Positions 13,101 to 17,869 of a stretch of DNA of 64,000 nt are shown piece by piece. The notes beneath the pieces are model-generated. The model did not search any database, had not been told where the DNA came from, and saw only the letters and a list, made by a program, of their open reading frames with translations. How positions within the stretch are numbered: position 1 is the first letter of the stretch; each line of letters starts with the position of its first letter. The DNA comes from CAZMGV01 sp964565925 (lineage in GTDB: Bacteria > JAGRBM01 > JAHCIT01). Made by a program: the position numbers and the translations under genes. The stretch lies in assembly GCA_964565925.1 (NCBI GenBank), contig CAZMGV010000007.1:62001-126000 (forward strand), in the 5' to 3' direction.

Positions 13101-16100
13101 ACGTGACGATCACGATCGCCAGCAATCCGGGCAGCTCGACGCTCGTGGGCGGCGGCTCCACTGCGGCGGTCGCGGGCACGGCCACCTTCGCGGGCCTGCA
13201 GCTCGACAAGGTCGCCTCGGGCTACACGCTGACGGCAACGTCGGGCAGCTTCACCGCGACCAGCTCGGGCTTCAATGTCACGGCCGGTGCGGCCGCGCAG
13301 CTCGTGTTCGTGAACCAGCCGCTGGCCAGCCAGACGGCGGGCGCCAACTGGCAGCCGGTCTCGGGCGCCAGCGTCTCGGTCGCCGTGGCGGATGCTTCGG
13401 GCAACACCGTGACGACGAACAACGGCACGGTCATCACGATTACGGAAACGGGCACCGGCTCGTTCACGGGCGTGACCAATCAGGCCGCGACCGTCAACGG
13501 TATCGCGACCTTCTCGCTGCTCAATTACAACACGGCCGAAGCGTTCACGGTCAGCGCCGACGAAGCGGGCGCCCTCACCAACCCGACGGCGGTCAACGTG
13601 ACGGTCAATCCGGCCGCCGCCGCGAAGCTCGGCTTCACAAGCCAGCCCGGTGCCGGACCGTTTGCGATCAGCTCGAACGGCCTCGCCTTCCAGGTCGCCA
13701 TCCAGGATGCCTTCGGCAACACGGTTACGACTTCGTCGGCGGCCGTCACCATGACCATCGGCGTGAACCCGGGCAGCGGTGCACTGCAGGGCGCCGGTGC
13801 GCTGCCGGTTTCCACATCGGGTGGCATCGCCTCCTGGGCGGCCGGCATTAACGGAATCGTGATCAACCGGCCGGGTGCCGGCTATCAGGTGCAGGCCTCG
13901 GCCTCGGGCCTGACGGCTGCGCTGTCGACCGCCTTCACGCTGCAGCACGGCTCCGGAGATCACCTGCTGGTTTCCACCGAACCGGTCTCCAGCACGACCG
14001 ACGACCAGCAGACAGTTATCGTCGAGGTTCTCGACCCCTACGGCAATATCGTGACCGGCAATGCGCTGGGCCAGACCGGCTCGAACGCCAACGTCACGAT
14101 CGACCTTTACCGCAACGTTCCGCCGCTCACGCTGTCCAATGCCCGGTGCGCCACCGGTTGCACGACCGTGGCTGCGGCGGCGGGTGCTGCGACCTTCACC
14201 GGCGGCAATGCGCTGCGGGTGAATACGGTGGGTAACTCCTACCTCGTCCGGGCGTCGTCGGGCGTCCTGACAACGGACGATTCCGGCAACTTCAACATCA
14301 GCGTCGGCGCGCCGTTCCAGGTGACGACGAACGCGCCGAACGTCGCCCCGACGACCGATACGACCCAGTCGGTCACGGTCACGGTGCAGGACTCGTTCGC
14401 CAATCCGGTGCTCGCCTCCGGAACGCCGGTCACCCTGGATATCAATGCAGGCCCGGTGGGCTCGCAATTTGCGCAGGCGGCGCCGTCCACGACGCTGCTC
14501 GGCACGCAACTGAGCGCCAACACCTCGTCTGCCGGCGTGGCCACCTTCAGCGTGCGTCTCAGCACGGCGAGCGTCGTCACCTACACGCTTCGCGGCACGA
14601 ACACGAACACCGGCCACTTCGGCGACTCGGCGGCGGTCACCGTCTCGACGGGCGCGGCCTCGAAGCTTGCGTTCACGACACAGCCTCCGGTCACGGCGGT
14701 TGCCGCGGCCAACATCGCTCCGCAGGTCTCGGTTGAAGACGCGCTGGGCAATGTCCGGACCGGCGACAATGCGACCATCGTCACGCTCGCCATCGGCAAC
14801 AACCCGGGCAGTTCGGTGCTGAGTGCAACGACTAACCCGGATACGGTGGCAGCCGGCGTGGCCGACTTTGGCGGCACGGTATCGCTCAACAAGACCGGCA
14901 CCGCCTACACGCTGACGGCGGCGGCGGCGGGCCTTACCGGCGCGACGTCGAGTGCGTTCAACATCACGCCCGGCGCGGCGGCCTCGCTGGCATATCTCCA
15001 GCAGCCGTCGAACGTCGCGGCCGCTTCAGCCATTACCCCGTCGATCACGGTCCAGGTGCTCGACGCCCAGGGCAACGTCCGCACGAATGACAACGCGACG
15101 CTCGTCACGCTGGTGCTGAACGCCAACCCGGGTGCTTCCACGCTCGGCGGCACGCTGGCGAATACGGTATCGGCCGGTGTGGCGACCTTCAGCGACATCA
15201 CGCTGGACAAGACCGGCACGGGCTACACGCTGAACGCCACCGGCGTCGGCACGACGACAAGCTCCACATTCAATGTGGTCCCGGGTGCGCCGGCTACGCT
15301 GGCGTTCCTGCAGTCGCCGCTGACCCTTACGGAAGCGAACACGACGATGCAGTACGTTGCTGTCGGTGCCTACGATGCCAGCGGAAACCTGGCCACCAAC
15401 GCTTCAGGCAATATCACACTGACGCCGAGCTCCAATGTGCTGGCGTCGGCGAGCAACCCGACACTCACCAAGGCGCTGTCGAACGGCTACGCGGTCTGGG
15501 ACGATCTGGATTATGACACCGCGTCAGTCTCCTTCGACCTGACCGCGACGCTTAGCTCGCCGGTCATTACCGTCAGTGAAACGCTTAGCGTCGGAACCTA
15601 CGACGCCGCAGACCGGGCGGTCTCCCGTGTCTCCCGGAACGCGGCCAGCGCAACGTCTGACGCGCCCGGTGGCGCAGGAACGAACGACAGTTATGAGTCC
15701 GTTCTCAGTGGAACGGGCCGTTATGTGGTGTTCCAAGGCACAGCGGAGGATGTTCAATCCGACATTACGCCGGTCGGTACTCTTACCGATATCTACTGGA
15801 CTGATCGAGATGCTGACGGCAATGGCATTTACGATGAAATCGGAATTGGCAAGGTCTATACCGTGTTGGTCAGCGTCACCCCATCGTTTGCCGAAGGCAA
15901 TGCCAGTTCTGGATACGCAACCGTGTCAGGCGACGGACGTTACGTATCGTTTGAATCGACCGCAACCGACTTGGTTTCCGTCGATGCCAATGGCGGCGTC
16001 TCGGACTGCTTCGTCCGGGATATGATCCTCGGCGTGACCGAGATGATCAGCCTGGATATCAACGGTGGAGCGTCGAACAACCCCAGTACCTTGTGCCGTA

Positions 16101-16981
16101 TTTCGGCTAGCGGACGCTATGTGGCATTCCAGTCGGCTGCGTCGGATTTGATTACAACCGATACGAATGGCGCATCCGACGTATTCCTGAGGGACCGAGT
16201 GCTCGGAATCACGGAACGGGTTAGTTTGACCAGCGCCGGAGCAGAGATTGCCGGGGCCAGCACGCTTGGAACGGGTGGATCTCTGGGGCATCAAGTTGTC
16301 TCCAGCGATGGCCGACGCGTTATCTTTATAAGCGCAATCGACGGAATCGTGTCCGGCGACACTGGCGGCCGTCTTGACGTTTATGTCCGCGACCGTACCT
16401 CCAGTACAACCACACGTATGAGCGTCAATCGGAATGGTTTGCAGCTCGATGGTAACAGCAACGGCGGCGTGATCAGTGCCGACGGAAGCCGCGTTGCATT
16501 TGACTATATCAAGGGTGCGGTCAGTGCTGTGGCCTCGCCAGCGACAACTGCAGGGCGTCAGCACGTATATGTGCGCACGGTCGCTTCGGCGCTGTCCATA
16601 CAGCTCGTTTCCATTAGCGATGACGGAACTGCAGAAGGCAATAATATGTCCTGGGTGCCTTCTATTTCAGCGGACGGCACCGTCATTTCCTTCCAGGGCA
16701 CGGCAACCAACCTGCTTTCAGCGGGTCAGTCCGCCGGATTTGCGGGTCAAAATGTCTATTCGAGAAATACGGCTACGGCACGTACGCTACTGCTTTCAGT
16801 TGACACGCCGAATGCGACTGTCGCAAGCGGTTCTTCCTCCCGGTCGAGTGTCTCCTTGGACGGTAGGTATGTGACGTTCTCAACGGACGCGACAAACCTG
16901 GATAGCAGTGTGCCCAGTGTAGATACCAATGCCGGCAATGACGTCATTGTGAACAGCACCAGTACGACGGTGCTCCCGTAA
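1178..16981 (+). CDS. Giant Ig-like repeat lipoprotein with C-terminal beta-propeller
   Basis: 5267 residues from the ATG at 1178, chosen over the ATG at 1163 because GGGGAG lies 7 nt upstream and the protein then starts MRLAS with a clean signal peptide. The hydrophobic stretch ends in FTGC, so Cys25 is the likely lipidated residue (the -3 Phe is slightly unusual). Residues about 28 to 4806 are about 43 tandem Ig-like (invasin/Big-type) domains of 95-125 residues. Each has an A-x-x-L-x-F start, a central D-x-x-G-N turn and an NGVATF-like strand. Residues about 4807-5267 hold seven S-x-D-G-R-Y-V-x-F motifs, which read as a seven-bladed PD40/TolB-like propeller. I infer a surface or periplasmic adhesin-like fibre tipped by a propeller; the ligand is unknown. 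I see no cell-wall anchor, autotransporter barrel or RTX motif. Confidence 0.9.
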   Translation: MRLASVFKAVTAFTLFGAMLVFTGCSGNPEKVLVFAPAPLREQTAGLPMVPFKVKLVDVRGEPIGTDGLAVTVTLKTGTDALSGTLTVSTVGGIALFDDVVYRVAEPIVVDITAPGARPILDVPITVVPNVPAQLTFGTPPVSPVVAGSVWTPFTVELHDAYGNKINDSQIVTLSVVTPPATGVLQGTLVRNAVRGVATFDDITYNTAENITLQAVSANLVATISLAVTVDPTAGPFRLRFAATGQPQNGTTDSLQTIKVEIIDQYGNVATSRNDVITLSLIDNPSVTGEVCTGCVSSAAVNGVATFPGVKLNIPGASYTLFADVGASLPVDPLVPPQATSASFNLTHGAPASIVWVDPSIAPVDRSPATTQTAGTPWTPVAGASVAAFVLDQDGNLTTLNNSTVVSIQRQGVPVDPAFMSSSVTVAGGVAAFTAVTYTAASAVPITVQAVSGALAPSSLVNITVGHGIATNLTFTTPPASVNADSSQSIGVTVRDAYGNPVTVSPPNVTLTANTPCGANQASGLGVIAPSGGVASYSVQIGTACSGYTLTATATVGLSTLTVTSDPFVITHGAATNLNYAVAPVTSSADTRQSVDVEVRDQFNNRVTTGADSTALIALSIGTNPGVPVPGALISYVAQSATLGLAKFEQSAGGTGVQINRRGTGYTLVASTVVGAGAINTVSVPFNVTPGTATKLTFDPLVSPSAAGDAIAAAQPVNGTTDTLQSPVVKILDQFNNTVLTDSTTQISLTVSAGPGFCLNCNAVTASNGVAQFNGINQFRFSKPGTYVVTAMASTGGVAAQASLPVAITVGAPHHLKYGTAPLSQTTASRKWDNFTVQIVDEFGNLIPTATGTIDIALTPGGSPSGNGGQCPTGPFAELCGTISQASVGGVATFSDIFYNTAEVLTFTATCAGCAVPVPSNGLASDTTASVPSASVNTTIDVRPDVVDRLAFVAANSPANITQTAGSQWNIFEVQVQDSHGNVIPTSRDITIQVVSGCQNSAVNFIDNINSPPNSFKRTAILGTASFEGIQANCAGNVVITAVSGALAAADPITVQVDPLTVQRYAFIQEPAVSEKVSTTQVVQVAVIDQYDNIVTTDNSTPVILGIAVNPSVPAATCVLGCSGPTPVVNGVATIPFRLDRVGNGFILQANHPVNPTPTPDLSAVFNLTPGDPDHLSFFNAVGDDYRPQSLQRADQSFVSNSNPSPVSVYVMDQDGNVCTDIVSADSIFVDLAQLGGSVTNGGFENSSRRVNAGVASFPNVAFRTANASMDVYATSTDVPNDSNPVTLQVTNGLTASLHLINQPGVVELNADSSQNIDVEALDAYSNRVITPVFGDPASQSLTMNITPNPTNARFVVGGVALAPNAPLNATLVSGFTTFPLWIAEAGSGYKVSVSNTVQSVTSNQFTNVNGISNHLLFYRPPVNASATTVQPVVVQILDQWDNLVSATPSGAVPANQHLQAVQLTLASGVPAACAAGCESAPGNTVNAVNGVASFGVQINQENTGYVLQASTQILAPNLTLNSNSFNIVSGSASNMTFTVQPINVQADQTQEAVQPGGASIEVTVYDDFFNPIDTAVGVTLSLSPDPLGDRCVSGCGSQITVNGVATFPALQVKTPGTYHLVATLNVFGIASTQSNNFTVSAGTPNRIEFDTVPATRQTAGQTWTTFTAKVVDTFGNKITGISPQLTVTQTAGPLGGILYAPGADVRTVNPATGLATFSLDTSTRIYATVAADDYTFILTTSLGGVASTADYPIQVVGDVPDRIYVNTSSLVGLIAGTTWNPFTVEIQDAYGNVVPTSRPVTVRLFQQNTNTPVVLLDAGLSVPVIPTSNCVGGIATFGVTPTLTTDYAGNIQIEASSGSLVPSRGNVTVSPDAPNQLQFIQTPPDATTDDTLTVKVAVVDQFFNIVNTNTESVTLDYAAGGNPGGASNAFFGVNPQTTTAGVATFSILVDRPGLGYLLNAVGSTVDTGVGRDMNAGDAFDIGFGVPNHLTVNPLAPQVGTVDTSLAGLGVFVTTEDFHNNVITSGAGSATTVTLSLSGGAPGAQFVNIGGSPVAAIATSVAGAATFPTVYINKASVIDYQVSATGGGLTGGPSANLTLSAGADYKLAYTTQPANGTTDSLQTVAVAIQDRFGNATASTDSVQLSISSGPGGALCLSGCVATPAVAGTATINNVQMSKPGAYTLLATDTTNGAVLTSISSSFTLQTGTPFQVAIRPLTTPRTADQTQAVTVDVLDAEGNIVSNPAPYNQITLQFNDAQTAVPADLQGAGVLSLVSGTVVYPNVRIKKTGSSYNLEAFISGGPVLTSAPSNDLDITPGAPSALQFELGFKGVNTVSTSTQTLIVGVYDQYGNFVSTDGGRNITLSLAVDPSNGTSALSNTPSLSQPTVAGLATFSNVNVTKVFSGYRVLAVAAGLNPGLSDFFDITAGAPAKLSFEVQPANTTADLFQSVTVAVRDANDNLVSAAVANRDIRIEISPVANPGGTTITNDPLTVVPVGGFATFSGGTAVNIDTAANGYRLRAEYEDTTGPSVLFSTDSSSFNVTAGVATQLNFVSFIADTTADLTQSVEVELLDNNGNRATTATNPVSLSYDPFVGFGAVPILLDPTVSGGEARSPVNGIVIFPNVGLDKAGFDFGLDANASGLGSAQSNNFDITHGFRSALTFDYGPDINAVSCTSPSPSPLTAGPIGIDVCLLDDHGNLVDTGSGANGLVTSLSYAVNAGGSTASLLNPSSVTAGGVASFPARVINKVGVGYVLAAAAGGGIANGSSSTFDIQAGAASTLAFTEPPTDGTTDLKQTVRVGGVDAYGNVDLTYTGTVDLDHFSGPGACFPACPQSQAAVAGVATFANLQILTVGSHTLQAIDVGNALGPVTSNAFVRTPGTPDHPVITTLVVPTWSTNVTRQIQVEIRDAQDNVVTTAANNVALSINNFTADGSAGVVASPVVISGGGGVNAVSGVATFSGIGLNAAGDYDLVATAVGVTNPVSAVQLYTVIPGPAYSLEWLVPPTDTVAGANIAAMDVRVLDQKGNHVYTATTPVTLSFGSNPGGGTLTGAGPLAAVAGIATFNSTKINKTGVDYTLVANAALPDTQSDPSPAFDITEGAAAKIAFTVQPQAGSTDSLQTVIAQIQDANGNLIASDNTTVVNLNINTSPAGANCFPIVVPCFQATVTGGIATFNNVRFDKPGAYTLIAAETPSAGLTDGISSSFNLTFGAASQLAFVTGPIATTADQNQQVQVAVEDSFGNPVTNASNQVTITLSTNPSSANFTGGGTVTAVSGVATYTAVNVDKTGVGFQLTATAPGVTSTLSALFDITPGAAAKLVYASQPGNSNPGVALGAFTIRVADSKGNTVTSDNTTQVALSIGSGPTGATIAAGSTATAAAGIATFTPTFNTAGTYTVTGTSSGLTSTPASNPFNINAVTATKIVFKTQPANATSDTLQAIRLEVQDNFGNMVTGTAGTFDLIVNSGPGVCTSGCFVTQALAAGFVNTSVQLNLSGTYTLTTTDTAGLTNDVSNSFTISAGLPTHLAFASGPVSTAADQTQAIQGSILDAANNLVSAGNYAVTLSKGACTGTLSGGGVSVSSAGIVSFPLVGVTAVQGACQLVLSSPGLTSANASFAVTPGDAVSIRLVAQPTNAVANVNIAPAITAELYDLYGNLCTNDNSTQALLELVSNGPGGTLMGTTQLTAVSGLYTFNAVKLQKAGTGYTIRARRVGSPSYFSDPSNSFDITAAAAASLSFTTQPAAATTDTVQTVAVSALDAFGNVNTGYVSTVTLTENLGPGDCVGGCPALAAVNGVATFSGASGIRINNIGNHRLHATDGGFTVDSNTFAVSAGAAAGLSFISGPVTQTADQYQSVSVQLVDSFGFATTGTNVVSLSIRPGFNPGNSTLTGGGSSTAVNGVATFDSVNLNKTGTNYQLRATSTGLTTANSGNFDITAGAVAGVAFGQAPTNVAANTNIAPAVTVKLVDQFGNQTASTNNVTITIASNPGSSTLVGGGSTAAVAGTATFAGLQLDKVASGYTLTATSGSFTATSSGFNVTAGAAAQLVFVNQPLASQTAGANWQPVSGASVSVAVADASGNTVTTNNGTVITITETGTGSFTGVTNQAATVNGIATFSLLNYNTAEAFTVSADEAGALTNPTAVNVTVNPAAAAKLGFTSQPGAGPFAISSNGLAFQVAIQDAFGNTVTTSSAAVTMTIGVNPGSGALQGAGALPVSTSGGIASWAAGINGIVINRPGAGYQVQASASGLTAALSTAFTLQHGSGDHLLVSTEPVSSTTDDQQTVIVEVLDPYGNIVTGNALGQTGSNANVTIDLYRNVPPLTLSNARCATGCTTVAAAAGAATFTGGNALRVNTVGNSYLVRASSGVLTTDDSGNFNISVGAPFQVTTNAPNVAPTTDTTQSVTVTVQDSFANPVLASGTPVTLDINAGPVGSQFAQAAPSTTLLGTQLSANTSSAGVATFSVRLSTASVVTYTLRGTNTNTGHFGDSAAVTVSTGAASKLAFTTQPPVTAVAAANIAPQVSVEDALGNVRTGDNATIVTLAIGNNPGSSVLSATTNPDTVAAGVADFGGTVSLNKTGTAYTLTAAAAGLTGATSSAFNITPGAAASLAYLQQPSNVAAASAITPSITVQVLDAQGNVRTNDNATLVTLVLNANPGASTLGGTLANTVSAGVATFSDITLDKTGTGYTLNATGVGTTTSSTFNVVPGAPATLAFLQSPLTLTEANTTMQYVAVGAYDASGNLATNASGNITLTPSSNVLASASNPTLTKALSNGYAVWDDLDYDTASVSFDLTATLSSPVITVSETLSVGTYDAADRAVSRVSRNAASATSDAPGGAGTNDSYESVLSGTGRYVVFQGTAEDVQSDITPVGTLTDIYWTDRDADGNGIYDEIGIGKVYTVLVSVTPSFAEGNASSGYATVSGDGRYVSFESTATDLVSVDANGGVSDCFVRDMILGVTEMISLDINGGASNNPSTLCRISASGRYVAFQSAASDLITTDTNGASDVFLRDRVLGITERVSLTSAGAEIAGASTLGTGGSLGHQVVSSDGRRVIFISAIDGIVSGDTGGRLDVYVRDRTSSTTTRMSVNRNGLQLDGNSNGGVISADGSRVAFDYIKGAVSAVASPATTAGRQHVYVRTVASALSIQLVSISDDGTAEGNNMSWVPSISADGTVISFQGTATNLLSAGQSAGFAGQNVYSRNTATARTLLLSVDTPNATVASGSSSRSSVSLDGRYVTFSTDATNLDSSVPSVDTNAGNDVIVNSTSTTVLP
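1260..15596 (+). repeat. Array of about 43 Ig-like domains
   Basis: I counted the domains by the recurring D-x-[YFQ]-G-N turn (DAYGN, DQYGN, DQFNN, DSFGN and so on), about 35-45 residues after each A-x-x-L-x-F start. The repeats are clearly homologous as protein but diverged, and no two adjacent ones look nearly identical in DNA, so the array is an old expansion. The strong codon bias toward GCC, GGC, ACG and GTC also creates very long antisense open frames beneath the gene. Confidence 0.88.
9503..13288 (+). repeat. Three-domain higher-order repeat, four copies
   Basis: Domains 25-36 fall into an A-B-C order repeated four times, starting at 9503, 10475, 11426 and 12359, with the next unit boundary at 13289; the unit lengths are 972, 951, 933 and 930 bp. 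Type A has a [TS]-[TS]-D-x-x-Q-[TA] motif and a close Cys pair (CFPAC, CFPIVVPC, CTSGC, CVGGC). Type B has a GGG turn before the NGVATF-like strand and, in three of the four copies, TADQxQ. Type C tends to VAxNxNIAP. Domains 39-41 repeat the order once more. Confidence 0.75.
15597..16978 (+). other. Seven-bladed propeller domain of the giant lipoprotein
   Basis: Seven motifs of the form S-x-[DST]-G-x-x-V-x-F occur: SGTGRYVVF, SGDGRYVSF, SASGRYVAF, SSDGRRVIF, SADGSRVAF, SADGTVISF and SLDGRYVTF. They lie 172-221 bp apart, matching one closed seven-bladed propeller. Several blades also carry DVFLRDR or DVYVRDR followed by a hydroxylated strand, as in PD40 proteins. Base composition drops here: 15781-15960 is 91/180 G+C (51%) against 123/180 (68%) in 13021-13200 of the Ig array. 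Confidence 0.75.
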
Positions 16982-17065
16982 TCCGGTGGTGTAACCATGA
17001 AAAGTATCACCAAGAACCGGCTGGCGAATGAAATGGGAAACGTGGTCAAGAAGGGGAAACTGACG

Positions 17066-17671
17066 ATGAAACTGAAGCTCGCACTTGCGGCGGCTGTATT
17101 CGGACTGGTCCTGGCGGCGGCTCCCGCCAGCGCGCAGGAAGAGGGCGGCTACAAGATCAAGCTGTGGGAACGCACGGGCGACCTGTCGTTCGGTTACGTG
17201 AACGCCGGCGGCAAGGGCGGCTGGACCCTCGGCGGTTCCGGCGCGTTCCTGCTCCGGACGGCTAACCGGGATCCCCAGTACGAAATCGAACCGGCGCCGT
17301 TCGTCGCCTTCGGCGTGCGGCCCGAACTCGCCTGGCAGCGGTTCAGCGCGTTCGGCGGCAGCTCCAACGACATCCTGTTCACTGTGAACGGGACGGCGGA
17401 GTTCCCCAACTGGCGCGGCGTCATGGCGATCCCCAAGGAAGTGGTACCCTACGGCTTTCTCGGCGGCGGTCTGCTCTACAACAAGTCCAATATCGGCACC
17501 GGAACCACGAGCGGCAACGGCGGCGTGTTCGACGTGGGCGTGGGCGTGAAGCTCTATACCCTCGTTAATGTCTACATCGCGCCGACGTTCACCTACATGC
17601 GCGGATTCGGCGAAGTGAAGGGCGACTACTACCGGCTCACAGCTAACGTGGGTATCTCGCTCGATCGCTAA
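17066..17671 (+). CDS. Small outer-membrane beta-barrel protein
   Basis: 201 residues from the ATG at 17066, chosen over the in-frame ATG at 16997 because AAGGGGA lies about 8 nt upstream and the protein then starts with a classic signal peptide cut at ASA|QE. The mature part (about 178 residues) alternates glycine-rich turns with short amphipathic strands (GWTLGGSGAFLL, FDVGVGVKLYTLVNVYIAPTFTY, YYRLTANVGISLD), as in 8-stranded OMP_b-brl proteins. It starts 84 bp after the giant lipoprotein on the same strand and is followed by a terminator, so the two may share a transcript. I infer an outer-membrane partner or accessory; no specific family is recognised. Confidence 0.7.
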   Translation: MKLKLALAAAVFGLVLAAAPASAQEEGGYKIKLWERTGDLSFGYVNAGGKGGWTLGGSGAFLLRTANRDPQYEIEPAPFVAFGVRPELAWQRFSAFGGSSNDILFTVNGTAEFPNWRGVMAIPKEVVPYGFLGGGLLYNKSNIGTGTTSGNGGVFDVGVGVKLYTLVNVYIAPTFTYMRGFGEVKGDYYRLTANVGISLDR

Positions 17672-17712
17672 AGACAGATTACCTCCCGGGAAGGGGAGTT
17701 ATTCGAACTGGC

Positions 17713-17753
17713 AGGCGCGGCTCTCTGGGTCGCGCCTGTTTCTTTATGTTTTT
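17713..17753 (+). terminator. Rho-independent terminator
   Basis: AGGCGCG (17713-17719) pairs with CGCGCCT (17731-17737) around an 11-nt loop, followed by a T-rich run to 17753. It closes the giant-lipoprotein/barrel unit and separates it from the regulator downstream. Confidence 0.8.
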
Positions 17754-17797
17754 CTGGGGAAATCGCCGGAAATACCTGGACAGCGCCAATGGGCAGC

Positions 17798-17836
17798 TTG
17801 TTTAGCCGACAAATATTAGACATTATATAGACATCA
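17798..17836 (+). promoter_or_regulatory. CarH-type operator: three 11-bp direct repeats over a promoter
   Basis: The tetramer GACA occurs at 17808, 17819 and 17830, exactly 11 bp apart. The second and third are TAGACA (matching T-n-n-A-C-A) and the first is CCGACA. No fourth copy lies at +11 or -11. A weak promoter, TTGTTT at 17798-17803 and CATTAT at 17821-17826 with 17-bp spacing, is covered by the repeats. CarH-family regulators are known to bind three tandem 11-bp repeats of the nnTnnACAnnn type. The site is 34 bp upstream of the regulator's own start, so autorepression is the natural reading. Confidence 0.7.
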
Positions 17837-17869
17837 CGGGAGATTTTCCGGTGATGGATTGGGTCAGCA

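Noticed and set aside
7826..14617. A 2263-residue open frame on the minus strand inside the giant lipoprotein gene, and an 816-residue one at 1172-3622
   Set aside because: They are Arg/Gly/Val-rich with no domain or start signal, and arise because the codon bias of the plus-strand Ig repeats removes stops on the other strand.
1260..15596. The repeat array as a CRISPR or DNA satellite
   Set aside because: The repeats are coding, in frame and conserved as protein rather than as DNA.
16997..17065. Upstream start for the outer-membrane barrel protein
   Set aside because: It would bury the signal peptide behind 23 charged residues, and the ATG at 17066 has the better ribosome-binding site.
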